This document shows positions 1 to 34,721 of a stretch of 64,000 nucleotides of DNA, one piece after another (position 1 is the first letter of the stretch; every line of letters begins with the position of its first letter). The stretch comes from Amoebidium appalachense (Eukaryota > Ichthyosporea): the NCBI GenBank assembly GCA_963693365.1, contig CAVNZM010000004.1, positions 1,550,001-1,614,000 on the forward strand, read 5' to 3'. The position numbers and the translations under genes are program-made. A model generated the notes under the pieces. The model did no database searches. It worked only from the letters and a program-made list of their open reading frames with translations, and was not told where the DNA came from.

Positions 1-31
<31 letters not shown>

Positions 32-314
32 CCTCGGCCCCCCACCCACCCCCCGCCCCCCTTCCTCTGGAGGATGGGCTCTAATACTCTGTGTGTGTGC
101 ATTTGTTAATCATTCTGTTGTGTGTACCCTCCACTACCCCAACCCACACCAAACACCCAAACACAAAAACAGAGGTTTCAAACCCAGACGACCAAACCCT
201 CCCCATCACCGCTCCACCACCAACACCAATACCCCAGCTTTCACAACTGAAACGTAAAGCCCCATTTTGTTCAACGGTACCCCCCACCCACTACTGGTGT
301 TTGTTTTGTTGCAG

Positions 315-404
315 AGATACTGCGGGAGCACAACAGAGACCCCATTCAATTGATTGTCGGGGGCAAGTGCATGGCAACCACGAGACATACCCTGTGGTAT
401 ATGC

Positions 405-449
<45 letters not shown>

Positions 450-852
450 TTCCACACACACACACACACCCACACACACCCACACACGTACACACGGGTG
501 AGAGGAGAAAGGACGGAGCAGGAATGAGGGAGAGGTGAGGATGGGTTATGTGGGGGGAGGGGAGGGGGGAAGGGGGGGGGGGTGTGAGAGGGAGGAGGAG
601 GAGACAAAGAAGAAAGGAAGGTCTTTTCAGGGCACCTACTCTGCGATATTCGGACATGTGAGGGCATTTGAGGTTATAGGCACATGTACATATGTGTGCA
701 GACAAACATGCGCGGCACAAGTCTGGATATGTTGGATTTTGAGAGCACAAATGTGGGTACCTATACTCAATCCTGTGTTTGCCTGGATGTTTATATGTAG
801 ATTCAATTGCCTGCCTGCCTGCCTTCCTGCCTGCCTGCCTGCCTGCCTGCCT

Positions 853-885
<33 letters not shown>

Positions 886-1345
886 AGCCTGCCCGCCTAC
901 CACTTCCCCTGTGAATCAGTGAGTCACGTAACCAACCCCCCCCCCCACGTGCACATATCAGCACCCACCCAGGCAGTGTGCTGGAGCAGATGTTCCGTGA
1001 GGGGGGCACAGCAGTCAGGCAGCCCGACGGCTCATACCACATCGATGCAAACCCTGCAATATTCCAGGTAAAAACTCCCCAAATGCACACGCATCCTTGC
1101 TTGATTCTATGCGTTCACACATGTTGTGCCGGGTGTAAGCCCCACGCCCTGATTCATGATCACTGTAGTCTTCCCTTTGCCCCCGTCCGTCAAACAACTC
1201 CGCCCCCCCCCCCTCCCCCCCCCTTTCCTCTCCCCCTGAGGATGGACTCTGGTTTGTGATGTCTGCTCTTTGTGTTGTGTGCTATGCGAATTCTGCATCG
1301 TGTTGTTTGTCGTGTATGTGTACTTCGTACTTCGCAACACATTTT

Positions 1346-1390
<45 letters not shown>

Positions 1391-2253
1391 CTCCCCCCCG
1401 AAAAAAAAAAAAAACAAAAAAAAACCGGGAGCAGTTACAAGACAGTTGTCTGGGGGCATTATGATAACCCCCTGATAACTGATCATACACCGTTCACGTG
1501 TCTCTTGGCTGCACTTTTTTTTTGGTTCCTCTCAGTTATGTGTATTTATGTGGCCTTTGGTGTGGTTTCTTTATATTGGTTTTTTGCCCTCCCACATCTC
1601 CCGTGCCCGTGCGTACACATGACAAAAAAACAGGGGAAAATAAGAAAGAAAAAAAGAATGAAAGGTGGCATGTTCCCATGTATTACAAATACTTGTTTGA
1701 CTGTCTACCAGATACTATTCATTATCATTCTCTGCCGTGAGGCTCCCCCCCCCTTCCCGCCCCCCCCCTCTCCCCCAATCCCCCGTACCCTTTTCCCCCT
1801 CCTTTCCCCCCTCCTCTGTACTGGGGGAGGAAGGGGGGATGGAGGAGTGGGGAAAGAGGGGGGTGCGGGTTGGGGGGGGGAGGGGGAGGAGGGGAGGGAG
1901 GGAGGGGATGCACCATGAGAGAGAGGGCATGCACTGACAACATAAACGCACACCCACACAATCACTCACACACTTCCCTCCCCCCCCATCCCCCTCCCCC
2001 CCCCCGCCCGCCTCCCCCCCCCCCCCCCCCCCCCCCCCCCTCCCCTCCCCCCTTCCTGCTCTCCCCGCAATGCACATCAGCCCCGTTGTCATAGGCCCCA
2101 GAGCGCAGATGCTTTTTGGATCTCCCTGTGAGTGCGCTTGCAAGCACATGCGCACACACTTGCACGGAAGCACACACGCTTTGGATGCACACACAACCTT
2201 GTGCATGCCGCACGCGTCCACCCGCACACACACACCCAGATGCACCCACACTC

Positions 2254-2299
<46 letters not shown>

Positions 2300-2357
2300 A
2301 CACACACGCACTTACACAAGCATGTGGAAACCGCTCACCCACACGTTCGCAGGTACA

Positions 2358-2401
<44 letters not shown>

Positions 2402-3076
2402 CCTTCCCCTTCCCATTTGCACATCCTCTGACCCTTTCCATAGATTCCTTATTCTCTCTGGTCGTCGGTTTGTATAGTTTTAGTTCAATCCCTGTTTCAT
2501 ATCGATAATACCTTACATGCTCTCTTGCTCCCTCAGGACCACATTTTGGGATATCTCAGGAACGTTGGCCACTACTTGGGCTTAGGTCCAGGTGTGGATA
2601 TCTTGCCCGCCCCCCCCCCCCTCCCGCCCCCCCCCCCTTTCCCCCAGCGCTCCCGCTCTCTCTCAGGCTTCTATCTTTGATGCTCCGATCTCTTCCCGCT
2701 TCCCCTATCTCTCCCTCTTTCGCTGACACACTATCACCCCCTTCTCAATGTGTTTGCCTCCTTTTGCCCTGTGCTCATAATGATATTATGTGCCCAAAGA
2801 CAGACTATTTCTGATGCAAACTTGAATGAACCTGGGTTTACATTTTATATCATTGAAGATATGTCTGGATTGCATAAATTGGTGTGGGAGAGCATGAAAG
2901 TGCCCGGACGGGAGGGAAATGGGGTGAGGGGGGACCTTCAGAAACTGAACTTATGATCTTTACATTTAGTGATACCCCAAAGCTTTGGATTTATTGGCTT
3001 GCAGCACACAAGCAGATATACACATTAAAGTGTACTCACAAAGCCACGGCACATGTGCAACCACACACAGACTCAA

Positions 3077-3133
<57 letters not shown>

Positions 3134-3176
3134 CCCACACACACACGCACAAACACACACGCACATGCACACACAC

Positions 3177-3221
<45 letters not shown>

Positions 3222-4400
3222 CCTGCTGCATGCACAAGTGGCAGAAGAGTTCCGTCGCTGGGGCCTTCCAGAACCACCCATCAACCCCAACTGGCCACAA
3301 CATGACGCCATCCCGGAGAGGTCGGTGTCTGCCTCTGTGTTTCCTCTCACCTCCTTACATTACCCTTCCTCACCGCTTATCCCCCCCCCCCCCCCCCTCC
3401 CCCCGGTGCCCGAGGGAGGGGGGAGGGGGGGGGGCATGTGCCTGTGCGGAGCTTCCTGGACTCACTTCTTGCTACAGAACTGGGCTTTTTTTTTGTATTT
3501 GTTTTGTTGTGCTGTTGTGAGTGTGACTTCGTGTTGTAAACCATTTTTTCTGGTTGGGAAGAAAACCGTGGCAACAGCTTCTGTGTGGGACAACGGCTTT
3601 TTTTTTTTTTTTTTTTTTTTTTTTTGAGACTCGTATCTCGTGGGAGGGGGGCGAGGGTAGAGAGTTTAGTTTAGAGTCTAGAGGTTAGTTTGGCAATAGT
3701 TTGTTATCATAGATGCATTATACCTAGAACCACACATGCCCACACCTCCCAATACAGGCACATGTATACACACACACACGATTGGTGAGCACAACACTCG
3801 TGGTTCACACCCAACACCCATCGGAATTCCCCCCTGCCCCCCCATTCCTAGCCCCCCTCCGGCCATGCACACACGAACACACATGCGCGGACACACGCAC
3901 ACACTCAGCACGGCACAGTAAACACACGAAGCCCGCACACTGAAACCGCACAATCCACCCACCACCCACCCATTTACGTCTATGTTACCACCGTGTTTCC
4001 ATCCCCATTTTTTCCATTTATTCATACTTTCCCTTACAGCTACAGAGAATCGGGCTCGCCTACCACCACTGCACCACAGCCAACAACTGCTGCAGCTGAA
4101 CCGCCAGCAAACAGAAACGATAGTGATGTAGTGAGATTGTCAGTGTGGGGGGCAAAAAAACAGAAACGTACTGGTGGTGATTTCGTACCAAGCAGGGAGT
4201 GTAATAGGGAAAGTGGTGGATTAGAAAGCGTTGGTGGTGACACTGTTGATAGGAAGAATGTTAGAGATGATGTTGGTGTATCTGTTGGTGGTGAACGGGA
4301 GAAAACTAAGGAAGATGAGGGTAAGGGTGAGGGAACGAAGAGGTCTGTTGCAGAGGGTGATTCTGTTAGATTGAGTGTGTGGGGCAAGAGGTCTCAGTAG
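315..4400 (+). CDS. KCTD-like BTB/POZ (T1-type) protein, 5' end missing
   Basis: Five exons join in phase: 315-396, 977-1067, 2537-2591, 3221-3320 and 4040-4400 (stop at 4398-4400), giving 228 residues. The first exon enters after an intron (acceptor gttgcag), so the start lies upstream, probably outside the window. Residues 1 to about 75 look like the BTB_2/T1 fold of KCTD proteins: [17 protein letters not shown] (the LNVGG...TTR..L strand and helix), then LEQMFREGG, then the [13 protein letters not shown] hairpin, then HILGYLRN. Known KCTD proteins are cytosolic oligomeric adaptors, often for Cullin-3 ligases. That role is inference here. The segment after the BTB ([13 protein letters not shown]) fits the closing helix. 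The last exon is a low-complexity charged tail that holds the same heptapeptide, VRLSVWG, twice (about residues 140-146 and 218-224, the second almost at the C terminus). No pentapeptide or channel domain is visible. Confidence 0.72.
820..893. repeat. (CCTG)n tetranucleotide repeat
   Basis: About 18 CCTG units with two CCTTCCTG breaks, in the BTB gene intron upstream of exon 977-1067. Confidence 0.95.
1239..1346 (+). repeat. copy of the poly-C-bounded dispersed repeat
   Basis: Starts CCTGAGGATGGACTCTGGTT and ends CTTCGCAACACATTTTACCC, followed by about 38 C. It lies in the BTB gene intron between exons 977-1067 and 2537-2591. A weaker match may lie at 70-128. Confidence 0.75.
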
Positions 4401-4407
4401 CTGTTGC

Positions 4408-4413
4408 ATTAAA
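4408..4413 (+). promoter_or_regulatory. possible poly(A) signal ATTAAA
   Basis: ATTAAA lies 8 bases after the stop codon of the BTB gene. The closeness to the stop is unusual but possible. It is a motif match only. Confidence 0.25.
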
Positions 4414-4899
4414 TTCTAAACTTCAGTAGACTGTGATATGTTTTATTGAAGTCTTATTGTTTACACCGGATACATATAAGATGTATGCGGAGTTTTGTTC
4501 TTGCAACGATTCCTTGCTACCAATTCTTCAAGTATCAATCTCGGTGTTCTCTCAAGTTTTTATATTGCTCAACAGAACATCTAATGATTGCCCTGCATCT
4601 CCGTATTGCATGTATCAGTACAGTAACATTTGTTTGCATGCACATAATGTGGACACATCTTTAAATGCTATCTAAGACCAAAGTTGCCAATTCAGCTATG
4701 CCCCCCCCCCCCTCCCTCTCTCCCCCCCCCCCCCCCCCCTCCCCCCCCTCCCCCTCCCCCAATTAAGTTCACAAAAACTGAGTAATATACAGTGCTATGC
4801 GTATAGATATCTGTGCACCATTCTGTGTTTTAGAGTGAGTTCAACTTGCCGCTCCGACCCGTGGGGCAACACCCCCTCCCCCCCCCCCCCCCCACGTGT

Positions 4900-4948
4900 G
4901 CACGTGCACGCGCGCGCAAGCACGCACAGGCACGCACGCGCGCACACA

Positions 4949-4986
<38 letters not shown>

Positions 4987-5081
4987 AACACGCACATAGT
5001 GTTACGGCAAACACACACACACACACACACATACACACAAACAAAAACATATTATTACCGCAAACACACACACACAGAGAC

Positions 5082-5116
<35 letters not shown>

Positions 5117-5136
5117 AACACGCACATATTATTACC

Positions 5137-5180
<44 letters not shown>

Positions 5181-5186
5181 CCCCCC

Positions 5187-5225
<39 letters not shown>

Positions 5226-5289
5226 ACGCAGCATACGGCAAAGTTTCACACACACACACACAAACAAACACGCACATATTATTACCGTA

Positions 5290-5342
<53 letters not shown>

Positions 5343-5495
5343 ACATACCCACACACACACACACACAGACTCACGCACACACACGCGCACACATACACAC
5401 CCCGGGCACCTACCCACACACAGTCACCTCGTGACATACACACACACGCACAAAAGCACGCACGCGCCGCCACGCACACACACACCGTACACACG

Positions 5496-5565
<70 letters not shown>

Positions 5566-5700
5566 AACACACAAACACACGCTCACACATACACATACAC
5601 ACGAAACGCACACGCACACGCACCCACACAACACACATGTACGCACGCACACGCACACTGTGGCACACACACACACACTCACACACATGTCCGTGGCACT
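4900..5700. repeat. CA-dominated microsatellite block
   Basis: About 800 bases of (CA)n interrupted by imperfect longer units. The phrase CACGCACATATTATTACCGC recurs at 5121, and close variants lie near 5049 and 5270, so the block has higher-order repetition besides the dinucleotide. Confidence 0.9.
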
Positions 5701-5812
5701 TCGAAAAAAAAAAAACAGCCTCCGGTCCAGACTCCTCTCCCCCCAACCCCACCTTGTACATGTCCCAGCCCTCCCTCCCCCCCCCTCCCCCCCCCCCCCC
5801 CCCCCCCCCCCC

Positions 5813-5860
<48 letters not shown>

Positions 5861-6104
5861 ACACACACACACCTCCTGCACTTCCGGTTTTGAAACTTGG
5901 CACAAATTTGTTGCCTCCAGATCTTCATGGCACCCTTTTTGGGACTCTGCCGCTGCTCCTGCGGCCCGAACTTATAGCTAGTAGACCATAATAGGCGACA
6001 CCTAGATCGTTGACTAATAAAATTGGATTCTAAGAAGAACCTTTCAACCGTGGTGATCTTAGATCTTGCCGGAAGGTGCGTGACAGCGTCAAACGGTGAC
6101 TTTT

Positions 6105-6402
6105 TCCGATTGGCGCCAAGAGCATCAAAATAATTGTTTTTGGTTTGGGAAGTACTCGCTTGACTGGAATGTTTGCCGAAGGCCCCCCCCCGGGGACCGG
6201 GGCCCCGCCTGGCCCGCGCATCTGGGGGGACCGGCGTCTGGGGGGACGGGCGGGCCCCGGTCGCGGGGGGGGGGGGGGGGGGGGGGGAGGGGGGGGGGGG
6301 GGCTTCGGCCCTTAGAAAAACGTTCCAGTCAAGCGAGTTTCCCAATATTGGTTGATGCTTTTAAGGGGAAGTAGATCACACTGGGCCAATATCGTTTCTA
6401 TC
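6105..6402. mobile_element. imperfect inverted-repeat element, MITE-like
   Basis: The left arm (about 6105-6188) and right arm (about 6301-6402, reverse complement) share CTCGCTTGACTGGAA exactly, and also AGCATCAA followed by a diverged AT-rich stretch and GGCC-rich ends. The loop is very GC-rich (CCGGGG, GGGCCCC) and ends in a poly-G run. No reading frame for a transposase is present. It could be a non-autonomous DNA element or a large hairpin. The target-site duplication was not determined. Confidence 0.45.
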
Positions 6403-7193
6403 ACGATAAGCCTTTTCTTTGACGCATGCACGCACGCACGTGCACACGCACGCACGCACTCATGCGGGCACGCACGCCGCGCAGCAAACATATGATGATA
6501 TGTACACACGCACGCACTGCACCATGCATATGATACACACACGTAAGAAATGAAATGAAAAATAGGCAGGGATGGAGCGGGCCAAGACCTATGGAGAATT
6601 AGACCGCAGTTATGGTGCATGTGGGAAGAAATAGAAAACATTTTGATTTAGAAGGCCACCCAATAAAAGGGATCCTGAGGGACTCATAAGGGCACCTATT
6701 TAATTTAATTTAACTTCAAATCTTGCGCTACAGTTGCTTTATAGTTACCAGTCCGTGCAATATGTATCCGCACCCCCCCCCCCCTCCCCCCGCGGTCCCC
6801 CTTCCCTTCCCCTTCCCCCCCCCCTCCCCCCCCCCCCCCGCGTATTACCCCCTCCTAGCCCCCCCCCTCCCCTCCCCCCTCACTCCCTTCTCCCCCCCTC
6901 CTATAGTACATTAAACACACAGTCATCCTCACCTATCTTCCTTCCTCCTTTTGTAGACTGCTATTCGTTTCCACATCCAAGACGTGCCCCCCCCCCCCTC
7001 CCCCTCTTTGTACCCCCCCCCCCCCCCCCCCCCCCCCGCATACACACTCAGACACCCACCCACCATCCCACCTTCCTCCCCACCCTCTCCGCCACATCCC
7101 CCCCTTATCCCGTCCCCGCCCACCACTTCCCACACCCCACCCCCACACTCGCTAACAATTCCTATTTACCCACTTGTCCATGCATGTGCACAG

Positions 7194-14426
<7,233 letters not shown>

Positions 14427-14874
14427 TATCAGCGAAATTTCAGGATAAAATCGAATTTGATATACTGATACAGTGATGAATATATGAATATCAATGAATG
14501 AATATTGGTGACGTTAGCTGCAAGAATGCTCCCGCTCCACTTAGTGACTCACAGCTTTGCTGCCATTTTTCTCCCTCACCAATCCCGCTGCATTGCGTTC
14601 CCTTTGGGTTGAATGGCAGACATGCAGAAAACTATTAAAATTTTGGGATATCAACTTAATGTTGTTTCATGAATTGGATATACAGTGTCTTCCACTTGAT
14701 ACTGTTCTTGTGGCAGTTTTTTGATGCAAGTGGGCACATATGCAGATGCTTTCCTTTAAATTTGTTGATAGGGGCTCTAACACACAGTTATTGTTCCTTT
14801 GTGCCAGTGTCTAGCGTTTAACCTTGAGGGGGGCTTTTTTTTTTTTTTTTTTTGTTGTTGTTGTTGTTGTTGTT

Positions 14875-14919
<45 letters not shown>

Positions 14920-15341
14920 GGGTTTTTAATTCCGCTTGCAAGATGAAACAGGCTTGAATAAAAAAGACAACATTAGATCGCGCTTGTGGTGAACGGTTTC
15001 GGTGTCCAATATCCCCCCCCCCCCCCCCCTCTCCGAGTACCAACCCCACCCCAACCCACACAACACCATCTCATCATTTTATGATTTTATCCCGTGTGTT
15101 CCTCGGGAAGGCCCTTACGGGTCCCGTCTTCCACTCATTTAAGCACCGAGTGTACCCTAGATAGGGCTCTTATGGTGCATTCAGCTAAAATAGCACACAT
15201 TTACCAATCCTAACTACTAGTACAGTACGCACTTAGCCCAGGGTTTTTGCCCCAGCCTCGCTAGTGGGGAGCTCCACACAACACCACCTTGAACCAAACA
15301 TTAACCAACCAACCAAACTTTACTAACATGCCAAGGGAGGG

Positions 15342-15378
<37 letters not shown>

Positions 15379-15446
15379 CGGTGCGATCGGCCCCCTTTTC
15401 GTTCGTCTCTGTCCAACAGTCACTGACGTCGATCATACTCTCAACA

Positions 15447-15503
<57 letters not shown>

Positions 15504-16404
15504 CCTCCCTCCTCCCCAAACCCTCGTGAACTCTCTTTGGAGGCGTTTTGAGCATAAAAACGTGTTTGTACCATTTGTCCGATTATAGGACATTTGAAAT
15601 CACTGCCACGTGCATAGTTTGAAACGACTCCATATTTACGGCGCTGATAAGAAAACAGACTGTAGTTTCCACCAGACACTTGCCCGGTTGCTACCACGGC
15701 CCTATTGTAGTCTGAAACACCACAGGGGATATTGATGCTACCAAAATGCAAGGGTGTTACTAAAAATAGGAAGCTAAAAATAGAATTTTCGAGACAGCCG
15801 TGTTGCTATCCAACTGCTGCCAACTGTCGTCACGGTTTTCGCGCGCGCTTTCAAATTGTCTACGCAGCCTCTGATTGGTGCATTTATTACAGCCATCGGA
15901 TTGGTAGATCTAATTGAGTAGATGGGAATTCACGTGATGCTCCAGCCGCATTCCTTGGATCATTTTAATATGAGTATGAGTGTATCTCTGAGCATATGAC
16001 TCACCCAATCAAGCAATTCCAATAACCATTTAAAATGTAAACTCTTATATTAAATGGGTGTTTATTTCTTCTAAATTATAAAAACATAAAGATCACACAA
16101 ACTAATAACTATTTCGATGGCGGTGCTTCTGGAATGTGCACATTTGGGTTTTGGCCAATAAACTGCTGCCATAGAATGCTAACGAAACTGAAGGCTGGCA
16201 GCTTCCAGGCCAGTGCTTGGGGCAAACTTCTACGTTCAGTCGTTCACCCTCGTAACTGCCGTCTAGAACACTCTCTCTGGGATACTTTTTTTCAAACAGT
16301 GAAAAATGCTAGTTTTGTCTTCATGTGTCTTTTAGAGCTTCGAGGCAACTCAAGTTCAGTTAACCCGTTTTTGTTTACCTTTTTTCAGTTCTCGCGCAAA
16401 AAGC
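14427..16404. other. intergenic, no gene seen
   Basis: Contains poly-G/poly-C runs (14878-14917, 15343-15377, 15450-15500) and AT-rich single-copy sequence. I see no exon chain, RNA gene or transposase remnant. Confidence 0.6.
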
Positions 16405-16428
16405 GTGGCATTGAAATCATCTGTAAAC

Positions 16429-17571
16429 ATGTGTAGAACAATTGCAAGTAGAAAGCCTTGGGGGGTAGAGGAGGGGCACCAAGAAGACGAAGAGGTCCGC
16501 CTAAGACACAAACGATTGACACATTTGCCCAGTGAATTGCTGTTGGCAGGGTCAGGTTGTTGGTTTTCCGGGCCCCTCGCTCCCTTTAGAAACGTCAAGT
16601 GTGTCAACCTGAGTGGCAATCGCCTTACCTCCGTGCCTTTTGAGCTGTTTCTTGTTCCAACCATTGAACGTCTTTACCTGGCAGATAATCTTCTGGACAG
16701 TATACCAGAGTTCATTGGAAACCTGAACCACTTGAAAGTTCTTTCGTGCGAAAACAACCGGATCAAGACTCTCCCCGCGAACATTGGAAAATGCGTCGAA
16801 CTACAGACCCTACGGTTGGGTTGTGCCTCTGGAGGAAACGAAATCGAAGCAATACCGGAAACGATCGGCAACTTGAAAAACATGTGCACGCTTGAAATCG
16901 ACAACAACCGTCTCAGACATTTGCCTTGTTCTATTGGCAACCTGAAGAAACTTAAGGTTCTGCGTTGTAGCCACAACAAACTAGAGACCCTGCCAGACTC
17001 CATTGGTGACGTCGATGCACTTGAGGAGCTCGTGTTGAACAACAACCACCTGGGCACACTGCCTCCTACCGTCGGACGGCTGCACAACCTTCATGTATTG
17101 AACGTGGCAAACAACTCGCTGACGGTTTTACCCGGGGAGCTTTGCTGGATTGAATGTCATTTGAATGTCATCCTGGCAGGAAATCCTTTCTTTGAACGAA
17201 ACTCTACACGAAACTCTACACATGTAAACGAACCACAAGCACATCATGATGACCAAAATACTGACAAAGATGAAGTCGAGGGAAAGGGAAAGTCGCACCC
17301 TACGACGGAAATCCCGAGTCTTAAAAACTATTCAGGGAGGAGGGTGGTCGAATGGATGGAGTCACATCCCGGGGAGGTCAGCACATATAGTTTTCCTGAA
17401 GATGTTGTTTCGTTCTTGCTGTTGGCTCGTCCGTGCACAATATGCCGGCGTCCTGGGTTTATGTATGCGTCGCAGCCTGAGAGAGAGTATTTGAATGGGT
17501 TCGGACACAGAGACTTGCCGTTCTATGTAACGAATACGTGTGGGTTATGTAGGCGTAACAAGGGGCATTGA
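16429..17571 (+). CDS. leucine-rich repeat protein with C-terminal CxxC zinc-binding-like module
   Basis: One uninterrupted frame of 380 codons from the first ATG (MCRTIASRKPWG). At least eight LRRs of the 23-residue Ras-suppressor/SHOC2 type follow: LxxLxxxxNxLxxLPxxIGxL, for example the repeats starting IERLYLADN, LKVLSCENN, MCTLEIDNN, LKVLRCSHN and LEELVLNNN. After a charged linker with clustered N-x-S/T motifs, the last 60 residues contain CTIC and CGLC pairs with His between them, as expected for a small zinc knuckle seen at the end of some LRR proteins. It is probably an intracellular adaptor. The frame stays open upstream to 16336, and a strong acceptor-like tttttttcag-type stretch ends at 16388, so an upstream exon adding N-terminal residues is possible. 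It lacks the homopolymers of its neighbours. Confidence 0.85.
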   Translation: MCRTIASRKPWGVEEGHQEDEEVRLRHKRLTHLPSELLLAGSGCWFSGPLAPFRNVKCVNLSGNRLTSVPFELFLVPTIERLYLADNLLDSIPEFIGNLNHLKVLSCENNRIKTLPANIGKCVELQTLRLGCASGGNEIEAIPETIGNLKNMCTLEIDNNRLRHLPCSIGNLKKLKVLRCSHNKLETLPDSIGDVDALEELVLNNNHLGTLPPTVGRLHNLHVLNVANNSLTVLPGELCWIECHLNVILAGNPFFERNSTRNSTHVNEPQAHHDDQNTDKDEVEGKGKSHPTTEIPSLKNYSGRRVVEWMESHPGEVSTYSFPEDVVSFLLLARPCTICRRPGFMYASQPEREYLNGFGHRDLPFYVTNTCGLCRRNKGH

Positions 17572-19223
17572 GACCCAGCTGCATTTATACGAATGTCAGT
17601 GTGCTGTGTGAAATATGAATGTCAGTGGTTTCTGAACGAATATATCATCGTGAAAACCCATGTTGTACGGATTTGTTAGGGGCTTGGATGATTTTTGCAG
17701 TTTGGACGTAGGTTCATGACACGTTGTATGGATTGAGTAGTCTAAAATATCGCGAATTCAATAAGAGTATATAGTTTTTTGTAACGAACTTGTCTGAGCT
17801 TTATTGATTCGTCTATTTTGTTTGTAGTGTACAAAAAAAGGTACATGTCATTGACGCTAAAGGTATTATATCGCGCGAATGCTTTTGTATTATATTTATG
17901 GTACACCTTGTACAAGTAATATAGCTGTACCCGATGAAGATATGAGTGTGCCATATGACCACAGGCAGTGCCTTGTGTCTTATGGTGCACAGACATAAGA
18001 ATGAAGACACGTGAAAAAAGAAGAGGGAAAAAGTTCATGTCCACTGCTGGACATATGGTCGGGAACTTTCCGACCTTTCTCTCGACAGGCGGTCAGGTCT
18101 TGTGGGCCACGTTGGCTTGGTGGTGTTTTGGTAGTGGTATGGTACGTAGACAAATGTCCCTCCCCCCCCCCCCCCCCCCCCAAACACACACACCCACCCA
18201 CCCACCCACCCAACCCCCCCTCCCCCTCCCTCCTCGTCCTCTTCCACTCCTTCCTCTTCATGCATGGGGGTAGGGTTCATGTGTGTTTGTTGGGGTATGA
18301 TGCCCCTGCTTTTTCCTTTCGAAGCTCTTTCAAAATGGCTTCAAGGCTTTGCCTTCTCTTATTGTTTTGAAATGACATTGTTTGTGTTTTTTCCGCTTGG
18401 GGGGAGAGGGGGTGAGGGGGGGGGGGGGGGGGGGGGGGGTGAGGATGGGGATATCAGTCAAGGCTTGTTTCTTTTGTGCACCCTCAATTAGTTTCTTTGT
18501 TTTCTTTTTTTTGCCCCTCTCTCGCAGTCAAGAAGCTGGATCCGGATGTTTGGGGAGGGAGGGAGGGGGGGGGGGGGGGGGGGGGGGGGGGACACATCGG
18601 CGGTGGCACGTAACTGCAGCTCTGTGAAGCAGGGTTACCAACATCGATTTATTTTAATTAAGGTTGATTCAGAGGCGCAGGTGTTGTTAACACCTTTATA
18701 AAAAGAAGCACAGGCTCAAGAGCCCTACCATGATACTCTTTATCACAACGATGAAGCAAAGGATATTGAGTAGAAACCAAGTAACATACTGCTGATAACT
18801 AGTAGAAGAGAAAAACAAAGGAGATAAGTATTTTAAAGGATATCTCGGAATGGGAGAGAGATTGGGGATAGGACATTTCGCACGAACATTAGAAATGTCG
18901 GAAACAGGTGTTAAAGAAGGAAAGAATTGCAACAAAGGATGATAAGAAGAAAGCCTAACCAAATGAAAACAAAAGCGAAGTCCTAATCCATTCATACGCT
19001 GGCGCGCCGGAAGGAGACCAAAAACATTCAGCAAGGGAGCCGCCAAAGGATGCCTACGCGAGGTTCGAGAAATAAACTGGATGAATTCAAGCTGAAAGGA
19101 ATCGAATTCCCGAAGAGCCGCGCGCTGTTGCCGAAGAGCCGCGCGCTGTTGCCATGGAGGGGCACACAAGAGTAACGGGAGGCCATATTCGAAACATAGA
19201 CGAAGCCATATTCGAAAGATGGA

Positions 19224-19258
<35 letters not shown>

Positions 19259-19488
19259 TTCCGGAATAGCCAAGGCATCCGATCCTTGACTACTCCGGTT
19301 GGAGTTAGCTTAGAAGGCCACTGCCATAGTCCTGCACCCAGGCGAGTCCCATCTCGGCATCCGTGTCTTTTTGTTAGGCTTATATCTCATGTCCTTCAAA
19401 ATCTAAGTCCGACATTGGCTCATGTGTTGCCAGCCCATACCAGTCCCTCACAGAGACTGGTGTAGTATTATAAAAGAAAAAAAAAAAA
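17572..19488. other. intergenic, no gene seen; contains odd AT-rich block
   Basis: AT-rich sequence follows the LRR gene (17580-18000), then poly-C (18160-18180) and poly-G runs (18415-18440, 18567-18590). The block at 18650-19260 has different composition and is listed separately. Nothing here supports an exon chain. Confidence 0.5.
18650..19260. mobile_element. possible degraded retroelement-like block
   Basis: This is an A-rich, homopolymer-poor block that ends in about 30 A residues (19225-19256), as a poly(A) tail would. It contains a direct repeat of CCGAAGAGCCGCGCGCTGTT (19110-19150) and a repeated CCATATTCGAAA phrase. No reverse transcriptase or other protein can be recognised, so the class is unknown and the call is weak. 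Confidence 0.25.
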
Positions 19489-19729
19489 AAAAAGACGCAG
19501 CCAAAGCCAAGATGGTGGTCATAATCCAGCCTTCGTTCTGGTAGGTATCATTACTTACTTCCATTCGGGAAAGGTTGTTACGTGAAAGAAAATCTATATT
19601 TCTCTCCTTTCGAAAAAAAAAAAACGTGTCCTGGAATGAAAATGGAAAAATTGGGATTAGGGAAAAAGATATTCTCTAGCTCCACAGAGTTGGTAAGCAA
19701 CGGGGCGTGCAATTATCCAGATGGGCTTC

Positions 19730-34721
<14,992 letters not shown>

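Larger units (their letters stand above)
4414..7193. other. gap between BTB gene and SAM-domain gene; missing 5' exon expected here
   Basis: No exon can be supported here, although the first exon(s) of the downstream gene, with any signal peptide and start codon, should lie in this stretch. A short candidate exon after a good acceptor (ccttttgtag, ending 6955) has no convincing donor. The stretch holds poly-C/CT-rich runs (4700-4760, 6772-6900, 6985-7040), a CA-rich block (4900-5700) and an inverted-repeat element (6105-6402). Confidence 0.5.

Noticed and set aside
4846-5991. Long open frames of His-Thr / Cys-Val repeats on both strands, here and in every CA/GT tract
   Set aside because: They exist only because dinucleotide repeats contain no stop codons. 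They have no start context, conserved domain or splice logic.
18690-19273. Minus-strand open frames in the A-rich block
   Set aside because: They match no family I know and contain a poly-A-derived Phe/Lys run. They are better explained as repeat sequence.
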